35,528 nt of DNA from an uncultured Collinsella sp. (GTDB lineage: Bacteria > Actinomycetota > Coriobacteriia > Coriobacteriales > Coriobacteriaceae): assembly GCA_900545665.1 (NCBI GenBank), contig UQZU01000022.1, forward strand, positions 1 to 35,528. The letters run 5' to 3'. Positions 8,579 to 16,421 of the stretch are shown in pieces. The position numbers were made by a program, and so were the translations under genes. Within the stretch, counting starts at the first letter, position 1. Every line of letters begins with the position of its first letter. The notes under the pieces are model-generated. The model was given only the letters and a program-made list of their open reading frames with translations. It was not told where the DNA came from and did no database searches.

Positions 8579-9497
8579 CACGCGTATCCACATCGACGAG
8601 GCGAGGCTCGGGCGTGTCCAAAAGCAGGACCGCTTCGCCACGGGCGTGTTGACGGCGATCGTCGCCATCGTCATGCTCATCGTCGTCTCCATGGTGGCCT
8701 ATATCCTGTTCGAGGGCATCTCGACGCTGTTCCAGCCGGGCTTTCTCACGGAGCCGTCGCGCGCCAACGGAACGCAGGGCGGCGTGCTCTACCAGCTGTT
8801 CGACTCGTTCTACCTGCTGCTGATCACCCTGATCATCTCGGTGCCCATCAGCCTGGGCGGAGCGGTCTTTTTGGTTGAGTACGCGCCGGACGGACCCATC
8901 CGCGACATCGCCTCCACCGCCATCGAGACGTTGTCCTCGCTGCCTTCCATCGTCGTCGGCATGTTCGGTTTTCTGGTGTTCTCGGTGCAGCTGGGCTGGA
9001 AGTACTCCATCATCTCCGGCGCCGTCGCGCTCACCATGTTCAACATCCCCATCCTGGTGCGCGTGATCCAGCAGGCGCTCGAGGACGTGCCGCAGGCCCA
9101 GCGCGATGCGTGCCTGGCCATGGGCCTCACTCGCTGGGAGGCCACGCTGCACATCCTGATCCCCGAGGCCATGCCTGCCATCGTGACGGGCATCGTGCTT
9201 TCGGCCGGTCGCGTGTTTGGCGAGGCCGCAGCACTGCTTTTTACCTCGGGTATGAGCTCGCCGGTTCGCCTGAACTTCTTGAGCTTTAACCTGTCGAGCC
9301 CCACCTGCGCTTGGAACGTGTTCCGTCCCGGCGAGTCGCTCGCCGTGCACATCTACAAGATCTATGGCGAGGGCAGCCCCGAGGCCCAGCAGATCGTCTG
9401 GGGCACCGCTGCACTGCTGATGATTTGCGTGCTGCTGTTTAACGTAATCGCCCGCATTGTGGGCAAGCAACTGGCAAGGAAGATGACGGCCGAATGA
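8571..9497 (+). CDS. pstA: Phosphate ABC transporter permease PstA
   Basis: Partner of PstC in the phosphate channel. The 308-residue protein has six predicted membrane segments and an EAA-like ATPase-contact loop around AQRDACLAMGLTRWEATLHI. It begins with GTG at 8571, inside the end of pstC, and its stop overlaps the pstB start (ATGA at 9494-9497), so the three genes are tightly coupled. The large periplasmic loop between segments 1 and 2 is typical of PstA. Confidence 0.95.
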   Translation: MASTRIHIDEARLGRVQKQDRFATGVLTAIVAIVMLIVVSMVAYILFEGISTLFQPGFLTEPSRANGTQGGVLYQLFDSFYLLLITLIISVPISLGGAVFLVEYAPDGPIRDIASTAIETLSSLPSIVVGMFGFLVFSVQLGWKYSIISGAVALTMFNIPILVRVIQQALEDVPQAQRDACLAMGLTRWEATLHILIPEAMPAIVTGIVLSAGRVFGEAAALLFTSGMSSPVRLNFLSFNLSSPTCAWNVFRPGESLAVHIYKIYGEGSPEAQQIVWGTAALLMICVLLFNVIARIVGKQLARKMTAE

Positions 9498-10366
9498 GCG
9501 AGATGAATGTAACGCCCGCAACCGAAGCGGCATCGTCCGACACCCGGGACTTCCTGTCGAGCGTGGGGGAGAGCGAGAAGCGCGTGCGCGTGAGCGGCAA
9601 GGCCGTGAGCGACGAGGTTGTGCTCTCCACCAAGGACGTCAACGTGTACTATGGCGACCACCATGCACTGCATGATACGTCGCTCGACTTCCACAAGGGC
9701 GAGATCACGGCGCTCATTGGGCCTTCGGGCTGCGGTAAGTCGACCTTCTTGCGTAGCCTCAACCTCATGAATCGCGAGATTCGCGGCTGCCGCGTGGAGG
9801 GCGAGATCAACTATCGCGGGCGCAACGTGAACACCAAGACCGAAAACACCTACGAGCTGCGCCGTTCCATTGGCATGGTGTTCCAGCAGCCCAACCCGTT
9901 CCGCAAGTCCATTCGCGACAACATCACGTTTGCGCCTAAGCGCCACGGCATCACCGACCACGACGAGCTCGACCGCATGGTCGAGGAAAGCCTGCGCGGC
10001 GCGGCGCTTTGGGACGAGGTCAAGGACAAGCTCGACAAGAGCGCCTACGCGCTTTCGGGCGGCCAGCAGCAGCGTCTGTGCATTGCGCGCACGCTGGCGC
10101 TCAACCCCGACGTGATCCTGTTCGACGAGCCCTGCTCGGCGCTCGACCCCATCTCGACGCTGGCGATCGAGGACCTCATGTCATCGATCGTGGCCGACCG
10201 CGCCATCGTTATCGTGACGCACAACATGGAGCAGGCGTCGCGCGTGTCCAACCGCACGGCGTTCTTCTACATGGGCGATATGGTCGAGTACGACGAGACC
10301 GACGAGATTTTCCAACGGCCCAAGGATAAGCGGCTGAATGATTACCTCATCGGCATGTTCTCCTAG
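9494..10366 (+). CDS. pstB: Phosphate ABC transporter ATP-binding protein PstB
   Basis: Cytosolic ATPase that powers phosphate import. Walker A is GPSGCGKS (about residues 77-84), the Q-loop is in FQQPNPF, the signature is LSGGQQQR, Walker B is VILFDEP, and the switch histidine is in VTHNM. At 290 residues it is about 35-40 longer than most PstB proteins; the excess is a polar N-terminal tail of about 43 residues that looks disordered. The start overlaps the pstA stop. In many bacteria phoU follows pstB and links transport to Pho signalling; here the operon ends at a terminator (10423-10458) with no phoU. Confidence 0.95.
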   Translation: MSEMNVTPATEAASSDTRDFLSSVGESEKRVRVSGKAVSDEVVLSTKDVNVYYGDHHALHDTSLDFHKGEITALIGPSGCGKSTFLRSLNLMNREIRGCRVEGEINYRGRNVNTKTENTYELRRSIGMVFQQPNPFRKSIRDNITFAPKRHGITDHDELDRMVEESLRGAALWDEVKDKLDKSAYALSGGQQQRLCIARTLALNPDVILFDEPCSALDPISTLAIEDLMSSIVADRAIVIVTHNMEQASRVSNRTAFFYMGDMVEYDETDEIFQRPKDKRLNDYLIGMFS

Positions 10367-10422
10367 TCCGGGACATGCTTGAGGCCCGCGGCGGCCACGG
10401 TTGCCGCGGGACTGATTGGAGA

Positions 10423-10458
10423 GGCGGGTCATCTCTTGTGGGAGATGGCCCGCCTTTT
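10423..10458 (+). terminator. Intrinsic terminator of the pst operon
   Basis: GGCGGGTCATCTC (10423-10435) pairs with GAGATGGCCCGCC (10442-10454) with one mismatch, then TTTT. Another hairpin without T-run, CCCGCGGC (10385-10392) with GCCGCGGG (10403-10410), stands just before it. Confidence 0.85.
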
Positions 10459-10473
10459 GCTCTGCGACCGAAA

Positions 10474-10512
10474 CGACCGCCACAAAGGGGACAGGCGCCT
10501 TCGTGGTGGTTT
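10474..10512. repeat. Repeat family B copy 1 (GGGGACAGG core)
   Basis: This 39-nt segment matches, with few differences, the reverse complement of 23179-23219. Each copy can fold through CCAC and GTGG ends, with GGGGACAGG in the middle. It lies just upstream of the ABC-F gene. The family is distinct from the GGGGACGTTC palindromes but has a similar style. Confidence 0.7.
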
Positions 10513-10570
10513 GGGGTGGGGCTCGCTGCTATCATGGACAACGTTGAATTTCTACGAAGGAGCAGGGCAT

Positions 10571-12430
10571 ATGGCGATTCTTTTGGGATGCGATTCCGTC
10601 AGCCTAGAGTTTCCCACCAAGCATATTTTCGATAGCGTGACGCTCGGCGTGGGCGAGGGCGACCGTATTGGTATTGTCGGTAAAAACGGCGACGGCAAGT
10701 CGACGCTGCTGAGCGTGCTCGCCGGCACGCTGGAGCCCGATGACGGACGCGTGACGCACCGCCGCGGCACGACGATCGGTCTGCTCGGCCAAAAGGACAA
10801 CCTGGTCGATACTGATACCGTGCATCATGCCGTTGTGGGCGACGCCCCCGAGTACGAGTGGGCGTCGAGCCCCCGCACACGCCAGATTTTGGCCGGCCTC
10901 ATCAGCGATGTGCCCTGGGAGGGCACGGTGGGCGAGCTTTCGGGCGGTCAGCGCCGTCGCGTGGACCTCGCGCGCTTGCTGATCGGCGATTACGACGTGC
11001 TCATGCTCGACGAGCCCACCAACCACCTGGACATGCGCACCATCAACTGGCTCGCGCGTCACTTAAAGGCCCGCTGGCAGCGCGGTCAGGGCGCCATGCT
11101 CGTGGTCACGCACGATCGCTGGTTCTTGGACGAGGTCTGCACCAGTATGTGGGAGGTCCACGACGGCCAGGTCGATCCCTTCGAGGGCGGTTACTCCGCA
11201 TATATCCTTCAGCGCGTGGAGCGCGACCGCATGGCCGCGGTTACCGAGGAGCGCCGTCGCAACATGGCACGCAAGGAGCTTGCGTGGCTGAGCCGCGGTG
11301 CCCAGGCGCGCTCCACCAAGCCCAAGTTTCGTGTGGATGCCGCTCGCGAGCTGATCGCCGACGTGCCGCCCATGCGTGACGAGCTGGAGCTCAAGCGCCT
11401 CGCCGTGAGCCGCCTAGGCAAGCAGGTTATCGACGTGGTCGACGTGGATGCCGGCTATGCGGATGCCGGCGGCGCGCCCAAGCAGGTGCTCTCCGATGTG
11501 ACCTGGCTCATTGGTGCGGGCGACCGCTATGGTCTTTTGGGTGAGAATGGCGCTGGCAAGTCGACGCTGCTCGATGTGATCCAGGGTAAAATTGCGCCCA
11601 CGCGCGGCCGCGTGAAGATTGGCCAGACGGTACGCTTTGGCGTGCTGTCGCAGCAGCTCGAGGAGCTCGAGCCATACATGGGCGACACGATCCGCGAGGT
11701 GCTCAGCAACTATAAGAAGTACTACGTCATCGACGGCAAGGAGACTTCGCCCGAGAAGCTCTGCGAGCGCCTGGGCTTTACGACGCAGCAGCTCTGGAGC
11801 CGCATCGGCGATCTTTCGGGCGGCCAGCGCCGTCGCCTGTCGCTGCTGCTGACAATCCTGGACGAGCCCAACGTGCTCATCCTGGACGAGCCCGGCAACG
11901 ACCTGGATACCGACATGCTGGCGATTGTCGAGGACCTGCTCGACGGCTGGCCGGGCACGTTGATTCTGGTGACGCACGACCGCTTCTTGATGGAGCGCGT
12001 GACCGACCAGCAGTGGGCGCTGCTCGACGGCCACCTGACGCATATGCCCGGCGGCGTCGACCAGTACCTGCGCCTGTGCAACGCTACCGCCGAGGGCGAG
12101 CCCGTGGGCGCACCGAGCGCCAAGACCGGCACGTTCGACACCGGTGCCGCGGCAGCTGCGGCCGAAAAGCCCAAGTCGAGCGGTCAGCCCAACGGCCTGT
12201 CCAACGCCGAACGTCAGAAGCTCCGCCGCGAGGTGAGCTCGCTCGAGCGCAAGATGGAGACGCAGCGCGCTCGCGTTGAGGAGGCCGAGGCCGCGATGGC
12301 CCAGGTCGATCCCACCAACTACACGGCGCTCGGCGAGCAGCAGGCAAAGATCGACGAGGCTCACGCCGCCATGGACGAGCTGGAGATGGCGTGGCTCGAG
12401 GCGAGCGAAAAGCTCGAGGGCGAGGAGTAA
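10571..12430 (+). CDS. ABC-F family ATPase, Uup-like
   Basis: ABC-F proteins are soluble twin-ATPases that act on the ribosome to rescue or tune translation; some protect against antibiotics, and Uup-type members are linked to ribosome function and genome stability. The 619-residue protein has Walker A GKNGDGKS (37-44), LSGGQRRRVDLARLL and DEPTNHLD in the first half, then GENGAGKS (about 324-331), LSGGQRRRLSLLLT and DEPGNDLD in the second. No membrane segments are present. Residues 540-619 form a charged coiled coil like the Uup C-terminal domain. AAGGAG at 10557-10562 fixes the start; the frame is open upstream through the repeat and terminator, which is not coding. A Cof-type phosphatase follows after six bases. 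Confidence 0.92.
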   Translation: MAILLGCDSVSLEFPTKHIFDSVTLGVGEGDRIGIVGKNGDGKSTLLSVLAGTLEPDDGRVTHRRGTTIGLLGQKDNLVDTDTVHHAVVGDAPEYEWASSPRTRQILAGLISDVPWEGTVGELSGGQRRRVDLARLLIGDYDVLMLDEPTNHLDMRTINWLARHLKARWQRGQGAMLVVTHDRWFLDEVCTSMWEVHDGQVDPFEGGYSAYILQRVERDRMAAVTEERRRNMARKELAWLSRGAQARSTKPKFRVDAARELIADVPPMRDELELKRLAVSRLGKQVIDVVDVDAGYADAGGAPKQVLSDVTWLIGAGDRYGLLGENGAGKSTLLDVIQGKIAPTRGRVKIGQTVRFGVLSQQLEELEPYMGDTIREVLSNYKKYYVIDGKETSPEKLCERLGFTTQQLWSRIGDLSGGQRRRLSLLLTILDEPNVLILDEPGNDLDTDMLAIVEDLLDGWPGTLILVTHDRFLMERVTDQQWALLDGHLTHMPGGVDQYLRLCNATAEGEPVGAPSAKTGTFDTGAAAAAAEKPKSSGQPNGLSNAERQKLRREVSSLERKMETQRARVEEAEAAMAQVDPTNYTALGEQQAKIDEAHAAMDELEMAWLEASEKLEGEE

Positions 12431-12436
12431 GCGAGA

Positions 12437-13207
12437 ATGATCAAAGCCGCGTTTTTCGATATCGACGGTACGCTGCTGAGCTTTAAAACCCACCGGATTC
12501 CGGCGTCGGCGCAGCAGGTGCTCGACAGCTTTCGCGAGCAGGGGATTGCGTGCGTGATCGCCACGGGCCGTCCGACCTACCAGATGCCGGACTGGCTTTT
12601 CGACCTGGGCTGGGATGCGTACATTACGCTCTCGGGCCAGCACTGCTTTGATGCCGAGGGAGTTTACCGCAGCTGCCCGATCGATCCGGACGACGTCGCG
12701 GTGATTGTGGACCAGGTGGCGCAGGGGCGCTACGACTCGCTGTGCATGCAGGGCGAGAACTCGTTTGTGAACCGCCTGTCCGAGCGCGTGGTGACGGCTG
12801 GCAGCAACGCGGGAATCGTCTACCACGAGGAGCCGTTTGAGCACGCCTTTGACGCACCGGTCTACCAGTTCTGCGCCTTTGTGGACCCGGCCGACGAACA
12901 TATCGTGACCGACGCCGTGTCGCATTCGCTCACCACGCGCTGGTGCGACCTGTTCTGCGACATTATTCCCGCTAACGGCGGCAAGGACCTGGGCGTGGCG
13001 GCGACGCTCGAGCGGCTTGGTATCGACGCGAGCGAGGCGATTGCCTTTGGCGACGGCGAGAACGACCTGTCGATGTTCTCGGCCGTGGGCACAAGTGTGG
13101 CCATGGGCAACGCGCAGGACACGGTGAAAGCTGCAGCGACCTATGTGACGACCGCCGTGGACGACGACGGCATCTGCAACGCCGCGAAGCACTTTGGACT
13201 GTTATAA
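12437..13207 (+). CDS. Cof-type HAD-IIB family phosphatase
   Basis: A cytosolic phosphatase of the HAD superfamily with a C2 cap. The 256-residue protein shows FDIDGTLL (nucleophile near residue 8), ATGRPTY (motif II), the lysine of NGGKDLG (motif III) and AFGDGENDLSMF (motif IV), in the order typical of Cof/YbjI/YidA proteins. Those enzymes dephosphorylate sugar phosphates, flavin mononucleotide or pyridoxal phosphate; the substrate cannot be read here. It starts six bases after the ABC-F stop, with GAGGAG inside the end of that gene as its ribosome site, so the two form an operon. Confidence 0.9.
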   Translation: MIKAAFFDIDGTLLSFKTHRIPASAQQVLDSFREQGIACVIATGRPTYQMPDWLFDLGWDAYITLSGQHCFDAEGVYRSCPIDPDDVAVIVDQVAQGRYDSLCMQGENSFVNRLSERVVTAGSNAGIVYHEEPFEHAFDAPVYQFCAFVDPADEHIVTDAVSHSLTTRWCDLFCDIIPANGGKDLGVAATLERLGIDASEAIAFGDGENDLSMFSAVGTSVAMGNAQDTVKAAATYVTTAVDDDGICNAAKHFGLL

Positions 13208-13249
13208 CTGCGGCTCGGCACTTAGGGATGCTCCTTTTCTGCCGGCGCC

Positions 13250-13285
13250 TGGGGACACTCCTTGCGGGGCGTCCCCATTTTGTTT
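13250..13285 (+). terminator. Terminator-like hairpin built from a repeat
   Basis: TGGGGAC (13250-13256) pairs with GTCCCCA (13271-13277), followed by a T-rich stretch. The preceding bases 13218-13247 resemble the repeat at 33959 (GGCACTTAGGGA...GCCGGC). The repeat appears to serve as the terminator of the Cof gene. Confidence 0.55.
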
Positions 13286-13307
13286 TCGTCCCGCACGTTT
13301 TGTGAAA

Positions 13308-13390
13308 CACGGCTAACTTTTAGACAAAGTAGTAAGACATGGGCAACTTTTGCGGTAAAGTTAGCCGTGGAAAGTATCCAAAGGCTAACT
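13308..13390. promoter_or_regulatory. Triple DtxR-like operator before the repressor gene
   Basis: A perfect 13-bp inverted repeat, CACGGCTAACTTT (13308-13320) with its partner at 13357-13369, brackets the promoter region, and a third half-site GGCTAACT lies at 13383-13390. TAAAGTTAGCC matches the half-site TWAGGTTAGSC of the known DtxR/IdeR consensus at 10 of 11 positions. This suggests autoregulation of the gene at 13415. Confidence 0.6.
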
Positions 13391-13414
13391 AGCAATCATC
13401 GCGAAAGGCGGCCC

Positions 13415-13804
13415 ATGGCCCTACGTGAATCCGGAGAAGACTATCTCGAATCAATCTACGTTCTGTCGGAACGTCAGGTCATCGTGCGCTCGATCGACGT
13501 TGCGGAGTACCTCGGCGTAACCAAGGCGAGCGTTTCCAAGGCCATGGCGACGCTGGAAAGCAACGGCTATGTCGAAATGGGCAAACGAGATGTTCATCTG
13601 ACAGAGCGCGGTCTGGAGGTCGCGCGCCAAATGTGGGAGCGCCACTGCTTTTTCGTGGGGCTTTTGGAGGATGCAGGCGTATCGGCCGAGGTGGCGTCGC
13701 AAGAGGGCTGCCACATGGAGCACTGCCTGAGCGAGGAAAGCTTTGAGAAGCTAAGATCGATGCTGGGGCGGGACGGTGCTTCGGCGCCAACAATGACCGA
13801 CTAG
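13415..13804 (+). CDS. Short DtxR/MntR family metal-dependent repressor
   Basis: DtxR-family proteins bind DNA when loaded with Fe(II) or Mn(II). The 129-residue protein has an N-terminal winged helix (RSIDVAEYLGVTKASVSKAM, residues 25-44) and a dimerisation/metal domain ending near residue 120, with no SH3-like third domain, so it is MntR-sized. Likely metal ligands are D9, E12, H77, C99, E102 and H103. Cysteine at position 99 corresponds to C102 of DtxR rather than E99 of B. subtilis MntR, which argues for iron sensing. The ATG at 13415 follows GAAAGG at 13403-13408; an upstream in-frame TTG at 13262 would put the operator inside the gene. It stands alone, convergent with the P-type ATPase. 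Confidence 0.88.
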   Translation: MALRESGEDYLESIYVLSERQVIVRSIDVAEYLGVTKASVSKAMATLESNGYVEMGKRDVHLTERGLEVARQMWERHCFFVGLLEDAGVSAEVASQEGCHMEHCLSEESFEKLRSMLGRDGASAPTMTD

Positions 13805-13952
13805 CACTCCCGCAGCGGCGCGCCTCCCGCGCCGGAACGGTGCGGGACAGCGACCGAGACGAGTGGTCCCACCAACTAAGTCCAACTCAGACAAGGAACC
13901 CCACCAGCAAGCGATGCCCAAGAACCGCCAGCTGTGTCAACGCAGGTCGGGG

Positions 13953-14063
13953 CCGGGCTTGGTTTTGAAAACACTCCGCAGCGCGAGGCCCGCCTTTCCG
14001 TTGCTCCGCAGGAGCAGGAAAGACGGGCCTCATGCGCGAGGACGTTTTCAAAACCAAGCCCGG
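13953..14063. repeat. 111-nt near-complete palindrome between convergent genes
   Basis: A perfect 20-bp inverted repeat (13953-13972 with 14044-14063) encloses a second 15-bp stem with one mismatch (13983-13997 with 14015-14029), and a small central hairpin GCTCC/GGAGC (14001-14013). The whole would fold into one long rod. It lies between the repressor gene and the ATPase gene, which converge, so it may act as a two-way transcription barrier. There is no T-run. The rest of the 283-bp gap shows nothing else. Confidence 0.8.
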
Positions 14064-14087
14064 TCCCGGCCGGACAGCCCACGAACG

Positions 14088-16040
14088 CTACAGGTTCTTG
14101 ACACCCATCGCGCGCATGGCGTTCAGGATGGCGATGATCGCCACGCCTACGTCGCCGAACACAGCAAGCCACATGTTGGCAATGCCGAGTGCTGCCAGCA
14201 CTAGAATCAGCAGCTTAATGCCCAGCGCAAAGATGATGTTCTGCCAAACAATCGTCATGGTCTTGCGCGCCACGCGGATCGCGCGGGAGATGTTGGAAGG
14301 CTTGTCGTCCATCAGCACCACGTCGGCGGCCTCAATTGCGGCGTCGGAACCCATGGCGCCCATGGCAATGCCAACGTCTGCACGGGTGAGCACGGGCGCA
14401 TCGTTGATGCCGTCGCCTACAAAGGCGAGCTTGCCCTTGCCCGATTCTGCTGCAAGCAGCGCCTCGACACGCTCGACCTTATCACCCGGTAACAGCTGCG
14501 CGTGGAACTCGTCGAGACCGAGTTGCTTGGCTACAGACGCCGCAACCTCCTCACGGTCGCCCGTGAGCATGACGGTGCGCTTGACGCCGGCGGCGTGCAG
14601 GTCGCGAATCGTTTGCTCGGCATCGGTCTTTATGGTGTCGGCAATTACGATGTGGCCGGCGTACGTATCATCGACCAGCACGTGGAGGATGGTGCCGACG
14701 ATCTCGCAATTGGGCGCTTCGATATCGGCCACAGCAAGCATCTTGGCATTGCCGACGATGACGCGCTTGCCGTCGATAATCGCCGTCACGCCATGGCCCG
14801 CGTCATTGGTGGAGTCGCTTACGCGTTTGGGATCGAGCTCGCCCTGGAAGGCGGTGCGTACCGACTGCGCGATGGGATGGTCGGAGAATGACTCGGCAAG
14901 GGCCGCGACTTCGAGCAGCGACTGCTCGGTATAGCCTGCCTCGGGGTGTACCGCCACGACCGAAAACGTGCCGTTGGTGAGCGTGCCGGTCTTGTCAAAG
15001 ACGACGGTGTCCACATCCGCGAGCGTCTCGAGGTAGTTAGAGCCCTTGATGAGGACGCCCAGCTTGGATGCGCCACCGATGCCGCCAAAAAAGCTGAGCG
15101 GCACGCTGATCACGAGCGCGCATGGGCAACTGACGACGAGGAAGGTCAGGCCGCGCAGGATCCAGTCGGACCAGGCGCCGGTGACCAAGCCACCGCCGAG
15201 CGCGAGTACCGCGGCCGCGCCGGTGACAGCGGGCGTGTAGACGCGGGCGAAGCGCGTGATGAAGTTCTCGGTGCGTGCCTTCTTCTCACTAGCGTTTTCT
15301 ACGAGCTCCAGGACGCGCGCGACGGTGGACTCGCCAAAGGGCTTGGTGGTGCGCACGTGGAGGAGACCCGTCATGTTGATGCAGCCGCTGATGATATCGT
15401 CTCCAGTTTTGGCCGGGCGGGGGACCGACTCTCCGGTAAGGGCGGCGGTATCGAGCTGTGTCTCGCCCTCGACGATGACGCCGTCGATAGGCACGCGCTC
15501 ACCGGGCTTGACCACGATCACGGTGCCGACGGCGATGTCATCGGGGAAGACCTGCTCGAGTGTGCCGTCGGGCTGCTCGACGTTAGCGTAGTCGGGCGCG
15601 ATGTCCATCATGGCACTGATCGACTTGCGGCTCTTGCCCACGGCGTACGCCTGAAACAGCTCGCCGACCTGGTAGAACAGCATGACGGCGGCGCCTTCGG
15701 CCATGTGCGGGTCGGTATCGGGGAAGAGCACCATGGCAAACGCGCCGATGGTCGCGACTGCCATAAGGAAACTCTCGTCGAAGGCCTTGCCGCGGCGGAT
15801 GTTATTGAATGCCTTTTGCAGCACGTCGTAGCCGGCAATCAAAAACGGTATGAGGAACAGCATAAAGCTGGCGTAGATGTCGCCCGGGGTACCGAATGCG
15901 GCGGTGAGGGTGCCGAACTCATCGAGGGCGTACACCACGGCAAAAATGCCCAGCGCTACCAGGATGCGGTTGCGCTTATGCTCGAGTGACTCTTTCTTCT
16001 TGCGCTTCTTCTTTTTCTTCTTGGGGTCGGCGGTGGCCAT
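14088..16040 (-). CDS. P1B-type Zn/Cd/Pb-exporting ATPase without N-terminal HMA
   Basis: A membrane pump that expels zinc, cadmium or lead using ATP. The 650-residue protein has TGES (212-215), the metal-binding CPC in a membrane helix (305-307), the phosphorylated DKTGT (D349), SDHPIA, and GDGINDAP. An aspartate in the last helix pair (FGDVGVAI) is as in the ZntA/CadA group. The usual N-terminal metal-binding domain is absent; instead residues 7-16 are ten consecutive lysines and arginines. An HMA domain is encoded separately just upstream. The ATG at 16040 follows GGGAGGA; the open frame extending to 16223 overlaps the HMA gene and is rejected. An ArsR-type site lies at 16056-16085. Confidence 0.93.
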   Translation of the reverse strand: MATADPKKKKKKRKKKESLEHKRNRILVALGIFAVVYALDEFGTLTAAFGTPGDIYASFMLFLIPFLIAGYDVLQKAFNNIRRGKAFDESFLMAVATIGAFAMVLFPDTDPHMAEGAAVMLFYQVGELFQAYAVGKSRKSISAMMDIAPDYANVEQPDGTLEQVFPDDIAVGTVIVVKPGERVPIDGVIVEGETQLDTAALTGESVPRPAKTGDDIISGCINMTGLLHVRTTKPFGESTVARVLELVENASEKKARTENFITRFARVYTPAVTGAAAVLALGGGLVTGAWSDWILRGLTFLVVSCPCALVISVPLSFFGGIGGASKLGVLIKGSNYLETLADVDTVVFDKTGTLTNGTFSVVAVHPEAGYTEQSLLEVAALAESFSDHPIAQSVRTAFQGELDPKRVSDSTNDAGHGVTAIIDGKRVIVGNAKMLAVADIEAPNCEIVGTILHVLVDDTYAGHIVIADTIKTDAEQTIRDLHAAGVKRTVMLTGDREEVAASVAKQLGLDEFHAQLLPGDKVERVEALLAAESGKGKLAFVGDGINDAPVLTRADVGIAMGAMGSDAAIEAADVVLMDDKPSNISRAIRVARKTMTIVWQNIIFALGIKLLILVLAALGIANMWLAVFGDVGVAIIAILNAMRAMGVKNL

Positions 16041-16055
16041 GACTCGTATCCTCCC

Positions 16056-16086
16056 ATTTGAATGTATGAACACTCGCTCATATAAT
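16056..16086. promoter_or_regulatory. Third ArsR-type site with a plus-strand promoter-like sequence
   Basis: TGAACACTCGCTCA matches the TGAACA-NN-CGCTCA core found twice at the arsR promoter. On the plus strand it lies between TTGAAT and TATAAT at a 17-nt spacing, which would drive transcription away from the ATPase, antisense to the HMA gene. On the minus strand no good promoter is seen. The site is probably an operator controlling the ATPase; the promoter orientation is odd. Confidence 0.5.
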
Positions 16087-16096
16087 TTCGCGAGCA

Positions 16097-16119
16097 AAGG
16101 CCGCAGCAAGCGCGGCCTT
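16097..16119. terminator. Hairpin between HMA and ATPase genes
   Basis: AAGGCCGC (16097-16104) pairs with GCGGCCTT (16112-16119) across seven bases. There is no T-run. It may be a partial terminator or an mRNA-processing structure that sets a different level for the ATPase relative to HMA and the sensor. Confidence 0.4.
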
Positions 16120-16140
16120 GCAGGTTGGCGTAAACCTTGG

Positions 16141-16359
16141 CTAGAGAATGATCTCGCAGTCCGGCTCGGCGTCGGCGGTGAACTCCACAACGCGGTCGAG
16201 GACCTCGTCGAACTCGGCGTCATCGGCCTCGAGCGTCAACTTCTGGGTCATAAAGTTGACCGAAACGGATTTGACGCCCTCGAGCTTGGCCAACTCGTCC
16301 TGAAGCTCGCGCGCACAGTTGGCGCAATCGATCTCATCGAGCTTGTACTGCTTTTTCAT
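16141..16359 (-). CDS. Stand-alone heavy-metal-associated (HMA) domain protein
   Basis: A 72-residue ferredoxin-like HMA domain with the metal-binding pair in DCANC (C12, C15) and the family pattern of two beta-alpha-beta halves (LAKLEGVKSVSVNFMTQKLT). It would carry a soft metal in the cytoplasm and deliver it to the ATPase encoded downstream, doing the job of the missing fused domain. By hand count it has 19 acidic and 8 basic residues, opposite to the polybasic tail of the ATPase. A second acidic and cysteine-containing element, DAEPDCEIIL, forms the C-terminus. AAAGGAA precedes the start. It is between arsR (62-base gap) and the ATPase (100-base gap) on the same strand. Confidence 0.88.
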   Translation of the reverse strand: MKKQYKLDEIDCANCARELQDELAKLEGVKSVSVNFMTQKLTLEADDAEFDEVLDRVVEFTADAEPDCEIIL

Positions 16360-16421
16360 GGTGGGTTCCTTTCCCGTTTTTGCGGCTTGGGTGCAGGCCG
16401 CGCTGGTACCGTGGTTGGTTG

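Noticed and set aside
6593..8692. 699-codon minus-strand frame across pstS and pstC
   Set aside because: Composition is typical of an antisense shadow (long Asp/Gly/Leu and His/Arg runs), and the plus-strand genes are clear.
11414..13192. 592-codon minus-strand frame over the ABC-F and Cof genes
   Set aside because: Antisense shadow without recognisable domains or a ribosome site.
14946..15989. 347-codon plus-strand frame inside the ATPase gene
   Set aside because: Antisense shadow; its start is within the P-type ATPase coding sequence and there is no promoter.
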